The translations under genes and the position numbers were made by a program. The notes under the pieces were generated by a model. That model was not told the origin of the DNA, made no database searches, and saw nothing but the letters and a program-made list of their open reading frames with translations. Positions 8,513-17,197 of a DNA stretch of 53,876 nucleotides are shown piece after piece. Source of the stretch: an uncultured Alteromonadales bacterium. Lineage in GTDB: Bacteria; Pseudomonadota; Gammaproteobacteria; Pseudomonadales; Cellvibrionaceae. The DNA lies in contig CALMJT010000119.1 in assembly GCA_937864365.1 (NCBI GenBank), forward strand, positions 1 through 53,876, read 5' to 3'. Every line of letters starts with the position of its first letter. Position 1 is the first letter of the stretch.

Positions 8513-8556
8513 GAAAACTCCGATTTATTCCACCAGGATTTAATCAGAGTTTTCTT
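8513..8556. repeat. Solo terminal hairpin of the dispersed element (copy C), probable terminator
   Basis: GAAAACTC...GAGTTTTC arms enclose CGATTTA...TAATCA. TA lies on the left (8511-8512) and TTA on the right. It corresponds to only the terminal hairpin of the dispersed element. Sitting between convergent tauE and yhhQ and ending in a short T-run, it can act as a bidirectional terminator. Confidence 0.6.
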
Positions 8557-8614
8557 TAGAATGCCGTTCGCAAGTTTTAATTTCGTATTTTCAAAAATAA
8601 AACCGCCTCAATAA

Positions 8615-9376
8615 CTAGGCCGTTATTTTTAGATAACGTCGCAATTTCGCGGTTAAGAAATAAAATGGCCCGGTGTCCAACAGCGCTGCAACCAGTTTGA
8701 ATAAATAACTGCTGATCATAATTCCTACCCACTGTTCTAAGGTAATTCCGCCTGCAAAATACGTAGGCGCGAATACAACACCAATAACAACCACAGAATC
8801 TACGGCTTGGCTTATCATGGTGCTAAAGTTATTGCGTACCCACAAATGTTTGCCTTTGGTAACAGTCTTCCAGAAATGGAATAAGCGCACATCTATATAT
8901 TGCGCAGCCGTGTAGGCCAGCATCGAGGCAAAAATAGCTCCCGAAGTTAACGCATAAATAAAATCAAACAGCTCCACATGACCACTAGCCACATGATTAT
9001 TAGGTAAAGTCATCTCACCTACGATTTCCATATTTTGCCAAGGTGGCATTACCGCCTCTGGAACACCCGGAGCCCAATGGGCGAGATAGATAACCGCAAA
9101 AATAAACAAATTCAAACATAAACCAAGCGTAACCAAAAAATTAGCGCGCTTTTTACCGTACAGCTCGCATATTAAATCGGTGCACAAAAACGTGAGCGGG
9201 TAGGGCAAAACACCCACCGTAAGCGTTAACGGGCCAAGAGCAATAAATCGAGTACTGCCAATGATATTCAACATGGTCATTGAGCAGATAAACACACCTG
9301 CCAGAATCAAAAACACACGCTCGCGACGTTCTTGCAGCTCAGACTCGGGTACAGCAATAGGTAATGGATTTTCCAT
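8615..9376 (-). CDS. yhhQ: Queuosine precursor transporter (YhhQ/VUT family)
   Basis: A 253-residue inner-membrane protein with about six hydrophobic segments. Diagnostic blocks are STRFIALGPLTLTVGVLPYP, FLCTDLICELYGKKRA and the C-terminal NNFSTMISQAVDSVVVIGV. In E. coli YhhQ imports the queuosine precursors preQ0/preQ1 used for tRNA wobble modification. It is monocistronic and converges on tauE. I looked for a preQ1 riboswitch upstream and found no convincing one. The family assignment is firm; the exact substrate is inferred from E. coli. Confidence 0.87.
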   Translation of the reverse strand: MENPLPIAVPESELQERRERVFLILAGVFICSMTMLNIIGSTRFIALGPLTLTVGVLPYPLTFLCTDLICELYGKKRANFLVTLGLCLNLFIFAVIYLAHWAPGVPEAVMPPWQNMEIVGEMTLPNNHVASGHVELFDFIYALTSGAIFASMLAYTAAQYIDVRLFHFWKTVTKGKHLWVRNNFSTMISQAVDSVVVIGVVFAPTYFAGGITLEQWVGIMISSYLFKLVAALLDTGPFYFLTAKLRRYLKITA

Positions 9377-9971
9377 AGATTTTGCTCTAGTGAATGAAGT
9401 TACAAATACTTATCGGCTTATAATACCGCCATAAACCCCAAGAGTCTGTACGCATAAAGAAAAAGGTTAATGGTAAATATCTTAAAAATAACAAGCGTAT
9501 TTTATCGATAGTTCTTTAATTTACTGAATATAGAGCTGCTTTGGAATAAAAATGCTGATGGGAATTTTTAATGGTTTGTCGATCAGCTTTTTGATTGAGA
9601 TATTGAGTCGTGCAATTATAAAAAATATATTCGTAAAAATTAACAAATGAGCGATGTTTGAGGATAAGTGCTTCTAATAATCTATAACCGAAAATTCGAC
9701 ATCCAATTTATTCATAGGCTAAACCATTTGTTGCATTATAAGTTGGTCATACATTTTTTTGTGTTGCAATTATTTTCAGCTAATTGGCGTGTCCAATAAA
9801 TTTTGTCTTTAAAAGTTGTTCACTGTATCAATACGATTTTTCGCATTGAAGTTTTTACTTCTGATTTCGTCGTTGCTGTTATAGCTTTGTGCCTTTGGTG
9901 CGCTAGAGGTTTATTACATGGGTGATTCGACGTTAATGCCGACTTACTTTTTTTGTTAACACGGGATTGGT
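9377..9971. other. Divergent intergenic region yhhQ / metalloprotease
   Basis: About 600 bp of very AT-rich DNA between divergent genes, so it must hold both promoters. I see no repeat copy, no ORF with protein-like composition and no RNA gene. No single promoter stands out. Confidence 0.4.
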
Positions 9972-12371
9972 GTGAGAAATATGCTACGTCACATTATTGT
10001 TGGAGTTTTGCTGTTTACGTCGGTAAATGCGTTTGCGCAGGTAGAAAGTATTGCCAAATTTACAGCCAGTATGGAAAAGGCTACGGGCTTTTTTGATTTT
10101 TACTATAACAAGCAAGATGGCAAGGTTTATTTACAAGTTAATACTTTTGAGGAACCTTTTTTATTTCAAAGCAGCTTGCCCCAAGGTGTAGGTTCTAACG
10201 ATATTGGTTTAGATCGCGGTCAATTAGGCGAAACTCGTATTGTTCAATTTGAGCGCTTTGGTAAACAAGTTTTATTAAAGCAGTTAAATACACAATTTAG
10301 AGCTAATTCCAGCAACGCAGCTGAAGTGCGCAGCATTGATGAAGCCTTTGCCGATTCTGTGATCGCAGGTTTACCGATTGTTGCCGAAAGCAGTCATCAT
10401 GTATTAATTGATTACACCGATTTTTTATTATCGGATATTCATCAAATCAGTGCTCGTTTAAGTCAAACCAATCAAGGTAATTTTAAACCTGATAGCAGTC
10501 GCAGTGGTGTTTTTACGCATCGCTCAAAAGCCTTTGTGGATAATACCGAGCTTGAGTCTCTGGTGACTTTTCAAGGCAGTGATGCCGGTGAGTTTGTTCA
10601 GCAGGTCACACCCGATCCAACCAGCATTAGCGTTCACTTGCATCATTCGCTAATTCGCTTGCCTGATAGCGATTATCAACCGCGCAAATTTCATCCATAT
10701 TCCGGTTTTTGGAGTGTGAGTTACGAAGATTACGCAGTACCTATCGAAGAGAGTCTGACCCAGCGTTTTATTCCAAGGCATCGGCTAAAAAAGCAAGACC
10801 CGGCCGCGCAATACAGCGATCCGGTTGAACCTATTGTGTATTATTTGGATCCGGGTACACCCAAGCCAGTAAAAGATGCTTTAAAAGAAGGTGCCAGCTG
10901 GTGGAATCAAGCCTTTGAGCAAATTGGTTATCGCAATGCATTTCAGGTGAAAGACTTACCCGCAGATGCCGACCCAATGGATGTGCGCTACAACGTAATT
11001 CAATGGGTGCACCGCGCTACTCGCGGTTGGTCTTATGGCTCTTCGGTGATTGATCCTCGCACCGGGGAAATCATAAAAGGTCACGTCACTTTAGGGTCGT
11101 TGCGAGTTCGCCAAGACTATTTAATTGCGCTCGGCCTAACCAGCCCGTTTAAAACGCCAGATGCATCAACCGCCGCGCAAAAAGAAATGGCCTTGGCACG
11201 TATTCGTCAGCTTTCTGCCCACGAGGTTGGTCATACGTTGGGAATTGCCCATAACTTTGCTGCCAGCGAAAACAATCGCGCTTCTGTTATGGATTACCCG
11301 CATCCTTACGCGACCATTCGCGATGGCGAAATTCATTTAGACGACGCTTACGATGTTGGCATTGGTGAGTGGGATTCTTACGTTATTGCCTACGGTTACC
11401 AAGAGTTCGCCTCGCCCTTAGAAGAAAGTGCTGGTTTAAATGCCTCTATAAAACAAGCTCGTAATGCGGGTTTAAAATATATTTCTGATGCCGATGCCAG
11501 ACCTGCAAATGCCGCCAGTGCCGTAGGCCATTTATGGGATAACGGTGCAAATGCGCTTGATGAGTTAACACGTGTGATGGCGGTTAGAGAGCTTGCCATA
11601 GATAATTTTGGGATCAATTCCATTGCCAATGGTGACGTGCTTGCGTCGCTCGAAGAATCCTTTGTACCGATTTATTTATTTCATCGTTATCAGCTAGAGG
11701 CGGCAGCCAAGCTGATTGGCGGTGTGTATTACGAGTACGAATCTAAAGGGGATTATTCTGAGCCTAAAGGTGTTGTTGCCGTAGACGCACACACTCAGCA
11801 CAAAGCGTTTGAATTAATGCTGCAAACCTTGTCGAGTGATTTTTTATCGGTTCCTTCTTCGCTATCAAATTTGATCACGCCTAAACCTATCGGCTATTCA
11901 AGAAATCGTGAGAGTTTTCAGGGTCGAACCGGTTACACCTTTGATCCTATTAGCGCCGCAGAATCATCAGCGGGTTTTACCTTGTCATTAATGTTAGTTC
12001 CGGAGCGATTAAATCGGCTTGCTCAGCAACATGCAGTGGATTCAAAAACACTAAGTGTGGCTGGTTTAGTTGAAGAGCTGTTGGATAAAACCGTAAAGTC
12101 TAAGGTGATTAGTGGTGATGATATTGTTAAAAGCCGAGTTGATACATTGGTAATAAATGCGTTGATGTCTACCCTAAGCAGTCCCGAACTTGCTCCTGAA
12201 GTGAAATTGGAACTTCAGTCACAGTTGTTGGCTTTACAAAAATGGGCCGCTAAACAGAATAAAAGTCCTACGCTTAAAACCCTTGCACATCAATTAGATG
12301 TTTATTTCAACACGGGCACCTGGCCGTACGTATTTGTGGTAAAACCACTGCCGCCGGGTTCTCCTATTTAG
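9972..12371 (+). CDS. Secreted zinc-dependent metalloprotease (DUF5117/DUF4953 type)
   Basis: A 799-residue protein with a Sec signal (MLRHIIVGVLLFTSVNAFAQ, cleavage after AFA). The zinc site HEVGHTLGIAHNF (near residues 415-427) is an extended metzincin-type HExxHxxGxxH motif. It is followed by a Met-turn-like SVMDYPH about 20 residues later. Upstream regions FDFYYNKQDGKVYLQV and VEPIVYYLDPGTPKPVK are characteristic of the DUF5118/DUF5117/DUF4953 metallopeptidase architecture. It probably acts in the periplasm or outside the cell; substrates are unknown. The start may be GTG 9972 (GGGA 5 nt upstream) or ATG 9981; both keep the signal peptide. A strong terminator follows, so it is monocistronic. 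Confidence 0.85.
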   Translation: MRNMLRHIIVGVLLFTSVNAFAQVESIAKFTASMEKATGFFDFYYNKQDGKVYLQVNTFEEPFLFQSSLPQGVGSNDIGLDRGQLGETRIVQFERFGKQVLLKQLNTQFRANSSNAAEVRSIDEAFADSVIAGLPIVAESSHHVLIDYTDFLLSDIHQISARLSQTNQGNFKPDSSRSGVFTHRSKAFVDNTELESLVTFQGSDAGEFVQQVTPDPTSISVHLHHSLIRLPDSDYQPRKFHPYSGFWSVSYEDYAVPIEESLTQRFIPRHRLKKQDPAAQYSDPVEPIVYYLDPGTPKPVKDALKEGASWWNQAFEQIGYRNAFQVKDLPADADPMDVRYNVIQWVHRATRGWSYGSSVIDPRTGEIIKGHVTLGSLRVRQDYLIALGLTSPFKTPDASTAAQKEMALARIRQLSAHEVGHTLGIAHNFAASENNRASVMDYPHPYATIRDGEIHLDDAYDVGIGEWDSYVIAYGYQEFASPLEESAGLNASIKQARNAGLKYISDADARPANAASAVGHLWDNGANALDELTRVMAVRELAIDNFGINSIANGDVLASLEESFVPIYLFHRYQLEAAAKLIGGVYYEYESKGDYSEPKGVVAVDAHTQHKAFELMLQTLSSDFLSVPSSLSNLITPKPIGYSRNRESFQGRTGYTFDPISAAESSAGFTLSLMLVPERLNRLAQQHAVDSKTLSVAGLVEELLDKTVKSKVISGDDIVKSRVDTLVINALMSTLSSPELAPEVKLELQSQLLALQKWAAKQNKSPTLKTLAHQLDVYFNTGTWPYVFVVKPLPPGSPI

Positions 12372-12396
12372 TGAGAAATCGTTAACAACAAGCCAT

Positions 12397-12432
12397 AAAA
12401 AGGGAACGCAGGTAAAACTAAGTTCCCTTTTT
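12397..12432 (+). terminator. Rho-independent terminator after the metalloprotease gene
   Basis: A perfect 11-bp stem AAAAAGGGAAC / GTTCCCTTTTT with a 14-nt loop and T-run, 26 bp after the stop codon. Confidence 0.9.
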
Positions 12433-12462
12433 AATGCAAGTTTTGAAGTATCTTTAATATTA

Positions 12463-12615
12463 AAGGGACTTTGAATAACCTAAAGTTTTCCGCGGCAGAA
12501 GGATTGTGTCGCTAATATCAAGAACGGTAAATGATTGAAGTTCTGAAGAAATTGGAAATTGCATTGTCAATTTCTGTCCTTTGATTAAATCTGGGATAAG
12601 TTAATCAGAGGTCCT
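12463..12615 (+). repeat. Dispersed hairpin element, copy D (full length)
   Basis: A forward copy of 153 bp, bounded by TA at 12461-12462 and 12616-12617. The left hairpin is ACTTT...AAAGT where copy L has ACTCT...AGAGT, a compensatory change. The second hairpin GCGGCAGA / TGTGTCGC keeps pairing through G-U wobbles. The remaining hairpins (AGAAATTG/CAATTTCT and the terminal CTTTGATTAA/TTAATCAGAG) are recognisable. Confidence 0.85.
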
Positions 12616-12848
12616 TAAAGATTGTTTCCGTATTAAAATTTAGTTTTTTAAATACAACGCTATATTAGTTAAGGCTTATTGTTAAATTTCTAAAAAATAC
12701 AATATTTTCAATCAATTAGATATTGGTGTGCGCTCTGTACAATCTTTTTTTTAGCGGCTCAATATTCTTATCAAAATATTTGTTTAATGTGCTGCAAAAC
12801 TAAAAAAATGAATGGCTGTCAAGGTAACAGGTGAGCAACAAGTGTATA
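12616..12848. other. AT-rich spacer between repeat copies D and E
   Basis: No ORF of protein-like composition and no clear structure. It joins a full repeat copy to a solo hairpin upstream of the small secreted protein gene. Confidence 0.4.
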
Positions 12849-12890
12849 GGTAACTCTGATTAAATCATGAATGAGTTAATCACCGGCTCC
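12849..12890 (+). repeat. Solo terminal hairpin of the dispersed element (copy E)
   Basis: A 42-bp unit flanked by TA on both sides (12847-12848 and 12891-12892). It holds CTCTGATTAA, AATCATGAATGA and GTTAATCA, which matches the right-terminal hairpin of the dispersed element but with one arm end altered (CCGGCTCC). It shows that the terminal hairpin can exist alone with its own TA flanks. Confidence 0.65.
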
Positions 12891-12969
12891 TAAAGTGCTT
12901 TTTTATCAAACAAAAAAGCCAACATACTTGGCACTTATAAAATCAAGCTTAAAAGAGGGTTTAATAACC

Positions 12970-13278
12970 ATGAACAGGGCAAGAATTGCATTAATTACTG
13001 CACTTGTGAGTGTTGCGTATGCAGAGTCATCTTCAGCTAAAAACGATAAATCGGAACAACTACCGCCCGGACTTGAGAAGAAAGTTGCCAGAGGCGAGCC
13101 GTTACCTCCCGGTTGGCAAAAAAAACTGCATGTTGGTGATACTCTGGATTACGCTGTGTACCACCATGGCGAAATTATTCGTCGCGATTCAGACGGCATT
13201 GTTACCGTGAGTGTTGACGGCAGAATTATACGCGTTATCGAAAATACTCGTGAAATTATTGAAATACTAGGTTTGTAA
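12970..13278 (+). CDS. Small secreted protein, RcnB/CigR-like
   Basis: A 102-residue protein with a signal peptide (RIALITALVSVAYA). It carries the recurring LPPGLEKKVARGEPLPPGWQ block, a linker, then two short beta-type segments ending IIRVIENTREIIEIL. This layout matches small periplasmic RcnB/CigR-type proteins of Pseudomonas-like bacteria, whose function is mostly unknown (RcnB itself affects nickel/cobalt homeostasis). I chose the ATG at 12970 because AGAGGG lies 11 nt upstream and the signal peptide begins there; the longer upstream frame adds no recognisable sequence. A strong hairpin terminator follows. The family call is moderate and the function is not assigned. Confidence 0.65.
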   Translation: MNRARIALITALVSVAYAESSSAKNDKSEQLPPGLEKKVARGEPLPPGWQKKLHVGDTLDYAVYHHGEIIRRDSDGIVTVSVDGRIIRVIENTREIIEILGL

Positions 13279-13328
13279 TTTTTACTCTTAATAATTCGAT
13301 ATTATTATTTAGATCTTCGGTTAAAGGT

Positions 13329-13361
13329 AAAGAAAACTCTGAGTTATTCAGAGTTTTCTTT
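13329..13361. terminator. Strong bidirectional terminator (AAAGAAAACTCTGA hairpin)
   Basis: A perfect 14-bp stem AAAGAAAACTCTGA / TCAGAGTTTTCTTT with a 5-nt loop, between convergent genes. The arms share GAAAACTCTGA with the ends of the dispersed element, so it may be a solo derivative like copy C, or a coincidental terminator. Confidence 0.85.
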
Positions 13362-13364
13362 CGA

Positions 13365-14747
13365 TTAAATGGCGCGCACTCGAAAGTTTTTACCTTTCAT
13401 TTTTTCATTCGAAATTTTCTTAAGAGCTGCTTTTACAACCTTGGATTCAACAGCAACATAAGCTCTAACATCAAATACCTGAATTTTACCGATTTGATCA
13501 CCTTTAATTCCCGTTTCACCGGTTAAACCGCCAACAATATCGCCTGGGCGCAATTTTTGTTTTTTACCACCGTCGATTTGCAGGGTTGTCATCTTAGGTG
13601 TTTTAGGTGTGCGCTCAAGAACGCTCACATTGGGTAATTCAAGTATTTTAATGGCTTGTTTTTGGTATTCTTCAATATTAACAATACGGCCCAGATCTTT
13701 ATCGCAATAAATGGAATACGCCATACCCTTGTTGCCTGCACGGCCTGTTCGGCCAATGCGATGAACGTGAACCTCGGCATCTGGGGTTAAATCGTAATTA
13801 AACACGGCTTCTAAATCATTAATATCCAAGCCGCGTGCCGCCACATCGGTTGCTACTAATATAAGCGCACTTTTGTTCGCAAATTTCACCAAGGTTTCAT
13901 TGCGATCGCGTTGCTCTAAATCACCGTGCAGAGCAATGGCGCTAAAGCCAAATTGTTTAAGCTGCGAAGTAACATCTTGTACGGTTTTTTTGGTGTTGCA
14001 AAAAACAATGGCAGATTCCGGTTGGTTTGCAAGTAATAAAAGCCTCAGCGCGTCGATGCGTTGTTCGTTATTCTCAACACGGTAAAACGACTGATTAATG
14101 GTATTTTCAGCAGTGACAGACTCCACTTTTACGTATTCTGGAGCATTCATTATCTTGGCAGTAATACTATGAATCTGGTCTGGAAAGGTGGCGCTAAACA
14201 GCAAGGTTTGTCGTATCGCAGGGCAATAGCTAAAGATTTTATCTAAGGAATCCTGAAAGCCCATTTCGAGCATACGATCGGCTTCATCCAAAACTAGGGT
14301 TTCTAAATCGTCTAAATTCAATCGCTCTTTCGATAAGTGGTCTTCTATGCGCCCCGGTGTACCCACAATGATATGGGCTCCATGCTCGAGAGAGCTAATT
14401 TGCGGGCCCATGGGCATACCACCGCATAAGGTAAGCACCTTAATGTTGTGAATGCCGCGCGCTAGGTCGCGGATATCTTTAGCCACTTGATCGGCAAGTT
14501 CTCTGGTTGGACACAACACCAGCGATTGCACGCGAAACTTCTTAACATTAAGTTTATTTAACAAACCCAAACCAAACGCCGCAGTTTTACCCGAGCCTGT
14601 TTTAGCCTGAGCAATCACATCTTTACCATCAATAATGAGTGGCAAACTTTGCGCTTGAATTGGCGTCATTTGCTTAAAACCAAGTGTCGCCAAGTTGTCA
14701 CTTAGTGCTGCTTTTAAGTTAAGCGTAGAAAATTGAAGAGTAGACAA
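13365..14747 (-). CDS. dbpA: ATP-dependent RNA helicase DbpA
   Basis: A 460-residue DEAD-box helicase. Motifs in order: Q motif (FKQMTPIQAQ), Walker A AKTGSGKT, PTRELADQ, GTPGR, DEAD (VLDEADRM), SATF, then in the second RecA domain IVFCNTKK, ATDVAARGLD and HRIGRTGR. The C-terminal 75 residues match the DbpA RNA-binding domain, which targets the enzyme to hairpin 92 of 23S rRNA for late 50S subunit assembly (known for E. coli and B. subtilis homologues). The start codon is TTG; alignment to E. coli DbpA (AFSTLN near the N-terminus) supports it, and a weak TTG may limit expression. The 3' end abuts the hairpin at 13329-13361. Confidence 0.94.
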   Translation of the reverse strand: MSTLQFSTLNLKAALSDNLATLGFKQMTPIQAQSLPLIIDGKDVIAQAKTGSGKTAAFGLGLLNKLNVKKFRVQSLVLCPTRELADQVAKDIRDLARGIHNIKVLTLCGGMPMGPQISSLEHGAHIIVGTPGRIEDHLSKERLNLDDLETLVLDEADRMLEMGFQDSLDKIFSYCPAIRQTLLFSATFPDQIHSITAKIMNAPEYVKVESVTAENTINQSFYRVENNEQRIDALRLLLLANQPESAIVFCNTKKTVQDVTSQLKQFGFSAIALHGDLEQRDRNETLVKFANKSALILVATDVAARGLDINDLEAVFNYDLTPDAEVHVHRIGRTGRAGNKGMAYSIYCDKDLGRIVNIEEYQKQAIKILELPNVSVLERTPKTPKMTTLQIDGGKKQKLRPGDIVGGLTGETGIKGDQIGKIQVFDVRAYVAVESKVVKAALKKISNEKMKGKNFRVRAI

Positions 14748-15238
14748 AATAAATCCAGATAATAAGCTTGAAGTTGCTCTATTGTAGCAGGAACCGTTAG
14801 CTAAAGCAGGATAAAATCTGGCGTGAGGTCAGAAAAACGCTGACCTGTTAAAAGGTCTGCAAAACGACCGTTATACAGCGCGGGGCGATTTTTGACCAAA
14901 ATCTACTGTCTGCAAACTCGCGATAAATTCCAATAGAAATTAGAATTAGAATCTAAAAAATTCAGAAAAATATCGCATTAGAAAATACCTGCAATATTGA
15001 GTGCTGCTGATATACGCTTCGTTAATAAAATCAATACGGAATACTTTATAAAAACATAAATTCAGTGTTTTAAATTTGCTGATAAAAATTATCTAAGTCA
15101 AAAAATACCAATTCCACGAATAATATTTTTTGTTAATTTAAACGGCAGTTGCAACCTCAGTTAGTTGAAGAACCTACAAAGACTTAATTTTTTTTGTATG
15201 AGAGGTTAAGTCGAGAGAGATTGCTAGTAGAAACCATA
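14748..15238. other. Divergent intergenic region upstream of dbpA
   Basis: Presumed promoter region for dbpA (minus). It contains a 7-bp inverted repeat AGGTCAG/CTGACCT at 14825-14845. The part beyond about 14930 is very AT-rich with nothing recognisable. Confidence 0.35.
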
Positions 15239-15429
15239 GAAAACTCTGATTAACCTAGAGTTTTCAGCGACACAAAGATGTGTCGCCAATGTTAAGAGCT
15301 GTAAGTAATTGAGATTGTTAAGAAGCAGTTGAGATTGTTAAGAAGTAATTGAGATTGTTAAAAAATTGGAGGCCGCCTTTTTAATTTCTGTACTCTGAAT
15401 AAGTCATGGGTGAATTAATCAGAGGTTTC
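15239..15429 (+). repeat. Dispersed hairpin element, copy G, with internal 20-bp triplication
   Basis: Forward, 191 bp, flanked by TA on both sides. The left hairpin GAAAACTCT/AGAGTTTTC is one base pair longer than in copy L on both arms, and the second hairpin GCGACACA/TGTGTCGC is perfect. The third-hairpin region contains three tandem units of about 20 bp (AGTAATTGAGATTGTTAAGA type) at about 15310-15369. That accounts for the extra length relative to 153 bp. The right-terminal hairpin is CTCTGAATAA...TTAATCAGAG. Confidence 0.85.
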
Positions 15430-15725
15430 TATAGATAATAGATCATGTTTTTAATTGGGCGTGAAATATATATTTCAACCTCGCGTCTTTGGCAATAAAA
15501 AACGCGATTAAGCGATTAATTGTTAGATAAGTACTTTATAATTTATGTGTGTTGCGTAAGTTCCCATTTTCTGATAATCCTATCTGCCATCTTATTAATG
15601 GCCTAGCGATGTAATTTAAATCTTTACTCATAGTTGTAGTATTATGCTAGATAGGTAAGATTCTTTTTGAATGCGGTACGTAAAATTTACATAACGGTTA
15701 TCTTTAAAATTACGGTGGTGAGTAA
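15430..15725. other. AT-rich region upstream of the carboxymuconolactone decarboxylase-like gene
   Basis: About 300 bp between repeat copy G and the next gene. It includes a short palindrome GAAATATATATTTC and the presumed promoter, but no clear -35/-10 pair. Confidence 0.35.
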
Positions 15726-16118
15726 ATGACAGTAGAAAATGAAAAATATCAAAAAGGTTTAAAAGTTCGACGTGAAGTTATGGGCGATGCGTATGTTGAT
15801 AAAGCATTAAATGCTGCCACGGAATTCACTAAACCTTTGCAAGAGTTGGTAACCGCCAATGCCTGGGGTGAGGTTTGGGTGCGTGATGGTTTGAGTAAGC
15901 AAACGCGAAGCCTAATTACTATCGCCACCTTAGCGGCCTTAAAAGCTTCTACCGAATTAAAAGGCCATGTACGCGGGGCTCTTCGAAACGGCTGTACGGT
16001 TGAAGAAATTCAAGAGGTGTTATTGCACTCAGCTGTGTATTGCGGCATGCCATCGGGCATTGAAGCTTTTCGCTCGGCTAAAGAAGCTATTGAAGAGTGG
16101 CAGGCCGAGAATAAATAA
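15726..16118 (+). CDS. Carboxymuconolactone decarboxylase family protein (PcaC-like)
   Basis: A 130-residue single-domain protein of the CMD/AhpD-like alpha-helical fold. It matches PcaC in length and in the blocks NAWGEVWVRDGLSKQTRSL, KGHVRGALRNGCTVEEI and LLHSAVYCGMPSGIEAFR. PcaC decarboxylates gamma-carboxymuconolactone in the protocatechuate branch of the beta-ketoadipate pathway. No AhpD-type CxxC pair is present, so a peroxidase role is unlikely. No other pca genes are nearby, so the true substrate could be different. It stands alone between repeat copy G and the GspF-like gene, with GGTGG about 8 nt before the ATG. Confidence 0.82.
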   Translation: MTVENEKYQKGLKVRREVMGDAYVDKALNAATEFTKPLQELVTANAWGEVWVRDGLSKQTRSLITIATLAALKASTELKGHVRGALRNGCTVEEIQEVLLHSAVYCGMPSGIEAFRSAKEAIEEWQAENK

Positions 16119-16363
16119 ATTTTCAATTATCACTTCCTCTGCTTAGCTTGACCTTTATCTGAATTTTTAAGAAGAGTTGTGTATTTTTCTGATTTTTGTT
16201 AGAGAAATTCTTTAATGCGGTGAGATATATTAGTTAAAGCTAACACTTGTTGGTGGTTGATTAATTGAAAATAAAAAAATAGAGGTAAACTTTTAGGTTT
16301 CGCCTTTATAAGAATAGTTTCGGGTTTTTCTTTTATGGTAAATACGCTAAGGAATGGAATTTG

Positions 16364-17197
16364 ATGAGCTGGTCTCGATTTAGGTACATATGCAGAAAAG
16401 CCTTGTCTGAGTGCAACGAGAACGAGTCGATAAAAGCTTGTTTAGAGCGTATTGAAAGTGAGCCAGAGGGGAGTTTATACGGAGAGCCAGTTAAGCTGTC
16501 TAGCTTAGCTGGGCGCTTGTTAAATGGTGTTATAAACATTGAGGACGAAGATCAAGCTCGTAAGGCCGTTCTGATCTACAAAAATCTACGGTTGGATGAT
16601 GTTCAAGTTCAAATGAGTAGATTTAGAAGAGTGTTCGCTTATCTGGTTGTCGTTATTGCTGTTTTCTATTTGGTATTAGGTATCTACCGAACGAAAATTA
16701 TACCTACTTTTTTAGAATCTTATGAAGTTTTTGAGGCCTCAGCGCCGGAGTTTATTTTATCATTTTTAAGTTATAGCGCTAATCTTTCTGCTTTATTGAT
16801 AATGCTACTATTGTTGGTTTTATTTGTATTTATTGTAATTAATAAGTTGTTTAAATTCGAAAGATATACCGAAGATGGTATGGTATTTAAATATCTTTTG
16901 TCAGCAAAAATAAAGCAACCTTACCGTAATTTAATTGAAATTATTCAATTTCCTGTTGAGCTTAATTCCAGTGGCGGCGTGCTTGGGTCGCATCTAGGTA
17001 ACGTGTATTCTGGCAAAATGGATTTACTCACAGAAATGCAAGAGTTGATCAATCTTGAAATGGTTAAGCTCGTGGCTGCTTGCAATTTGCAGTTAAAAGC
17101 CATTGCAACCGTTATGGGCGTTGTAATTACGGTTTGTGTTTTCTTTTTACTTTACAGCGTCTATATGCCTCTATTTGCTGCGGGAGAAATGGTATGA
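16364..17197 (+). CDS. Single-domain GspF/PilC-like inner-membrane protein
   Basis: A 277-residue protein with a soluble N-terminal part and three membrane segments (about residues 92-110, 135-160 and 245-268). The second half reads like the C-terminal GspF domain of T2SS/T4P platform proteins. It has the [19 protein letters not shown] segment after the first helix and the closing [13 protein letters not shown]...[11 protein letters not shown]. PilC/GspF proteins normally have two such domains in about 400 residues, so this is a reduced or diverged version. It overlaps the following pilin gene by 4 bp (ATGA), so the two are translationally coupled. No assembly ATPase, prepilin peptidase or secretin gene is present locally. 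The ATG at 16364 follows AAGGAA at 12 nt. Confidence 0.6.
   Translation: MSWSRFRYICRKALSECNENESIKACLERIESEPEGSLYGEPVKLSSLAGRLLNGVINIEDEDQARKAVLIYKNLRLDDVQVQMSRFRRVFAYLVVVIAVFYLVLGIYRTKIIPTFLESYEVFEASAPEFILSFLSYSANLSALLIMLLLLVLFVFIVINKLFKFERYTEDGMVFKYLLSAKIKQPYRNLIEIIQFPVELNSSGGVLGSHLGNVYSGKMDLLTEMQELINLEMVKLVAACNLQLKAIATVMGVVITVCVFFLLYSVYMPLFAAGEMV

Noticed and set aside
9377-9480. preQ1 riboswitch upstream of yhhQ
   Set aside because: I found no convincing aptamer core or pseudoknot pairing in the leader.
14825-14845. Inverted repeat AGGTCAG/CTGACCT upstream of dbpA as a terminator or small RNA
   Set aside because: Only 7 bp, no T-run and no neighbouring gene end; kept only as a note in the spacer description.
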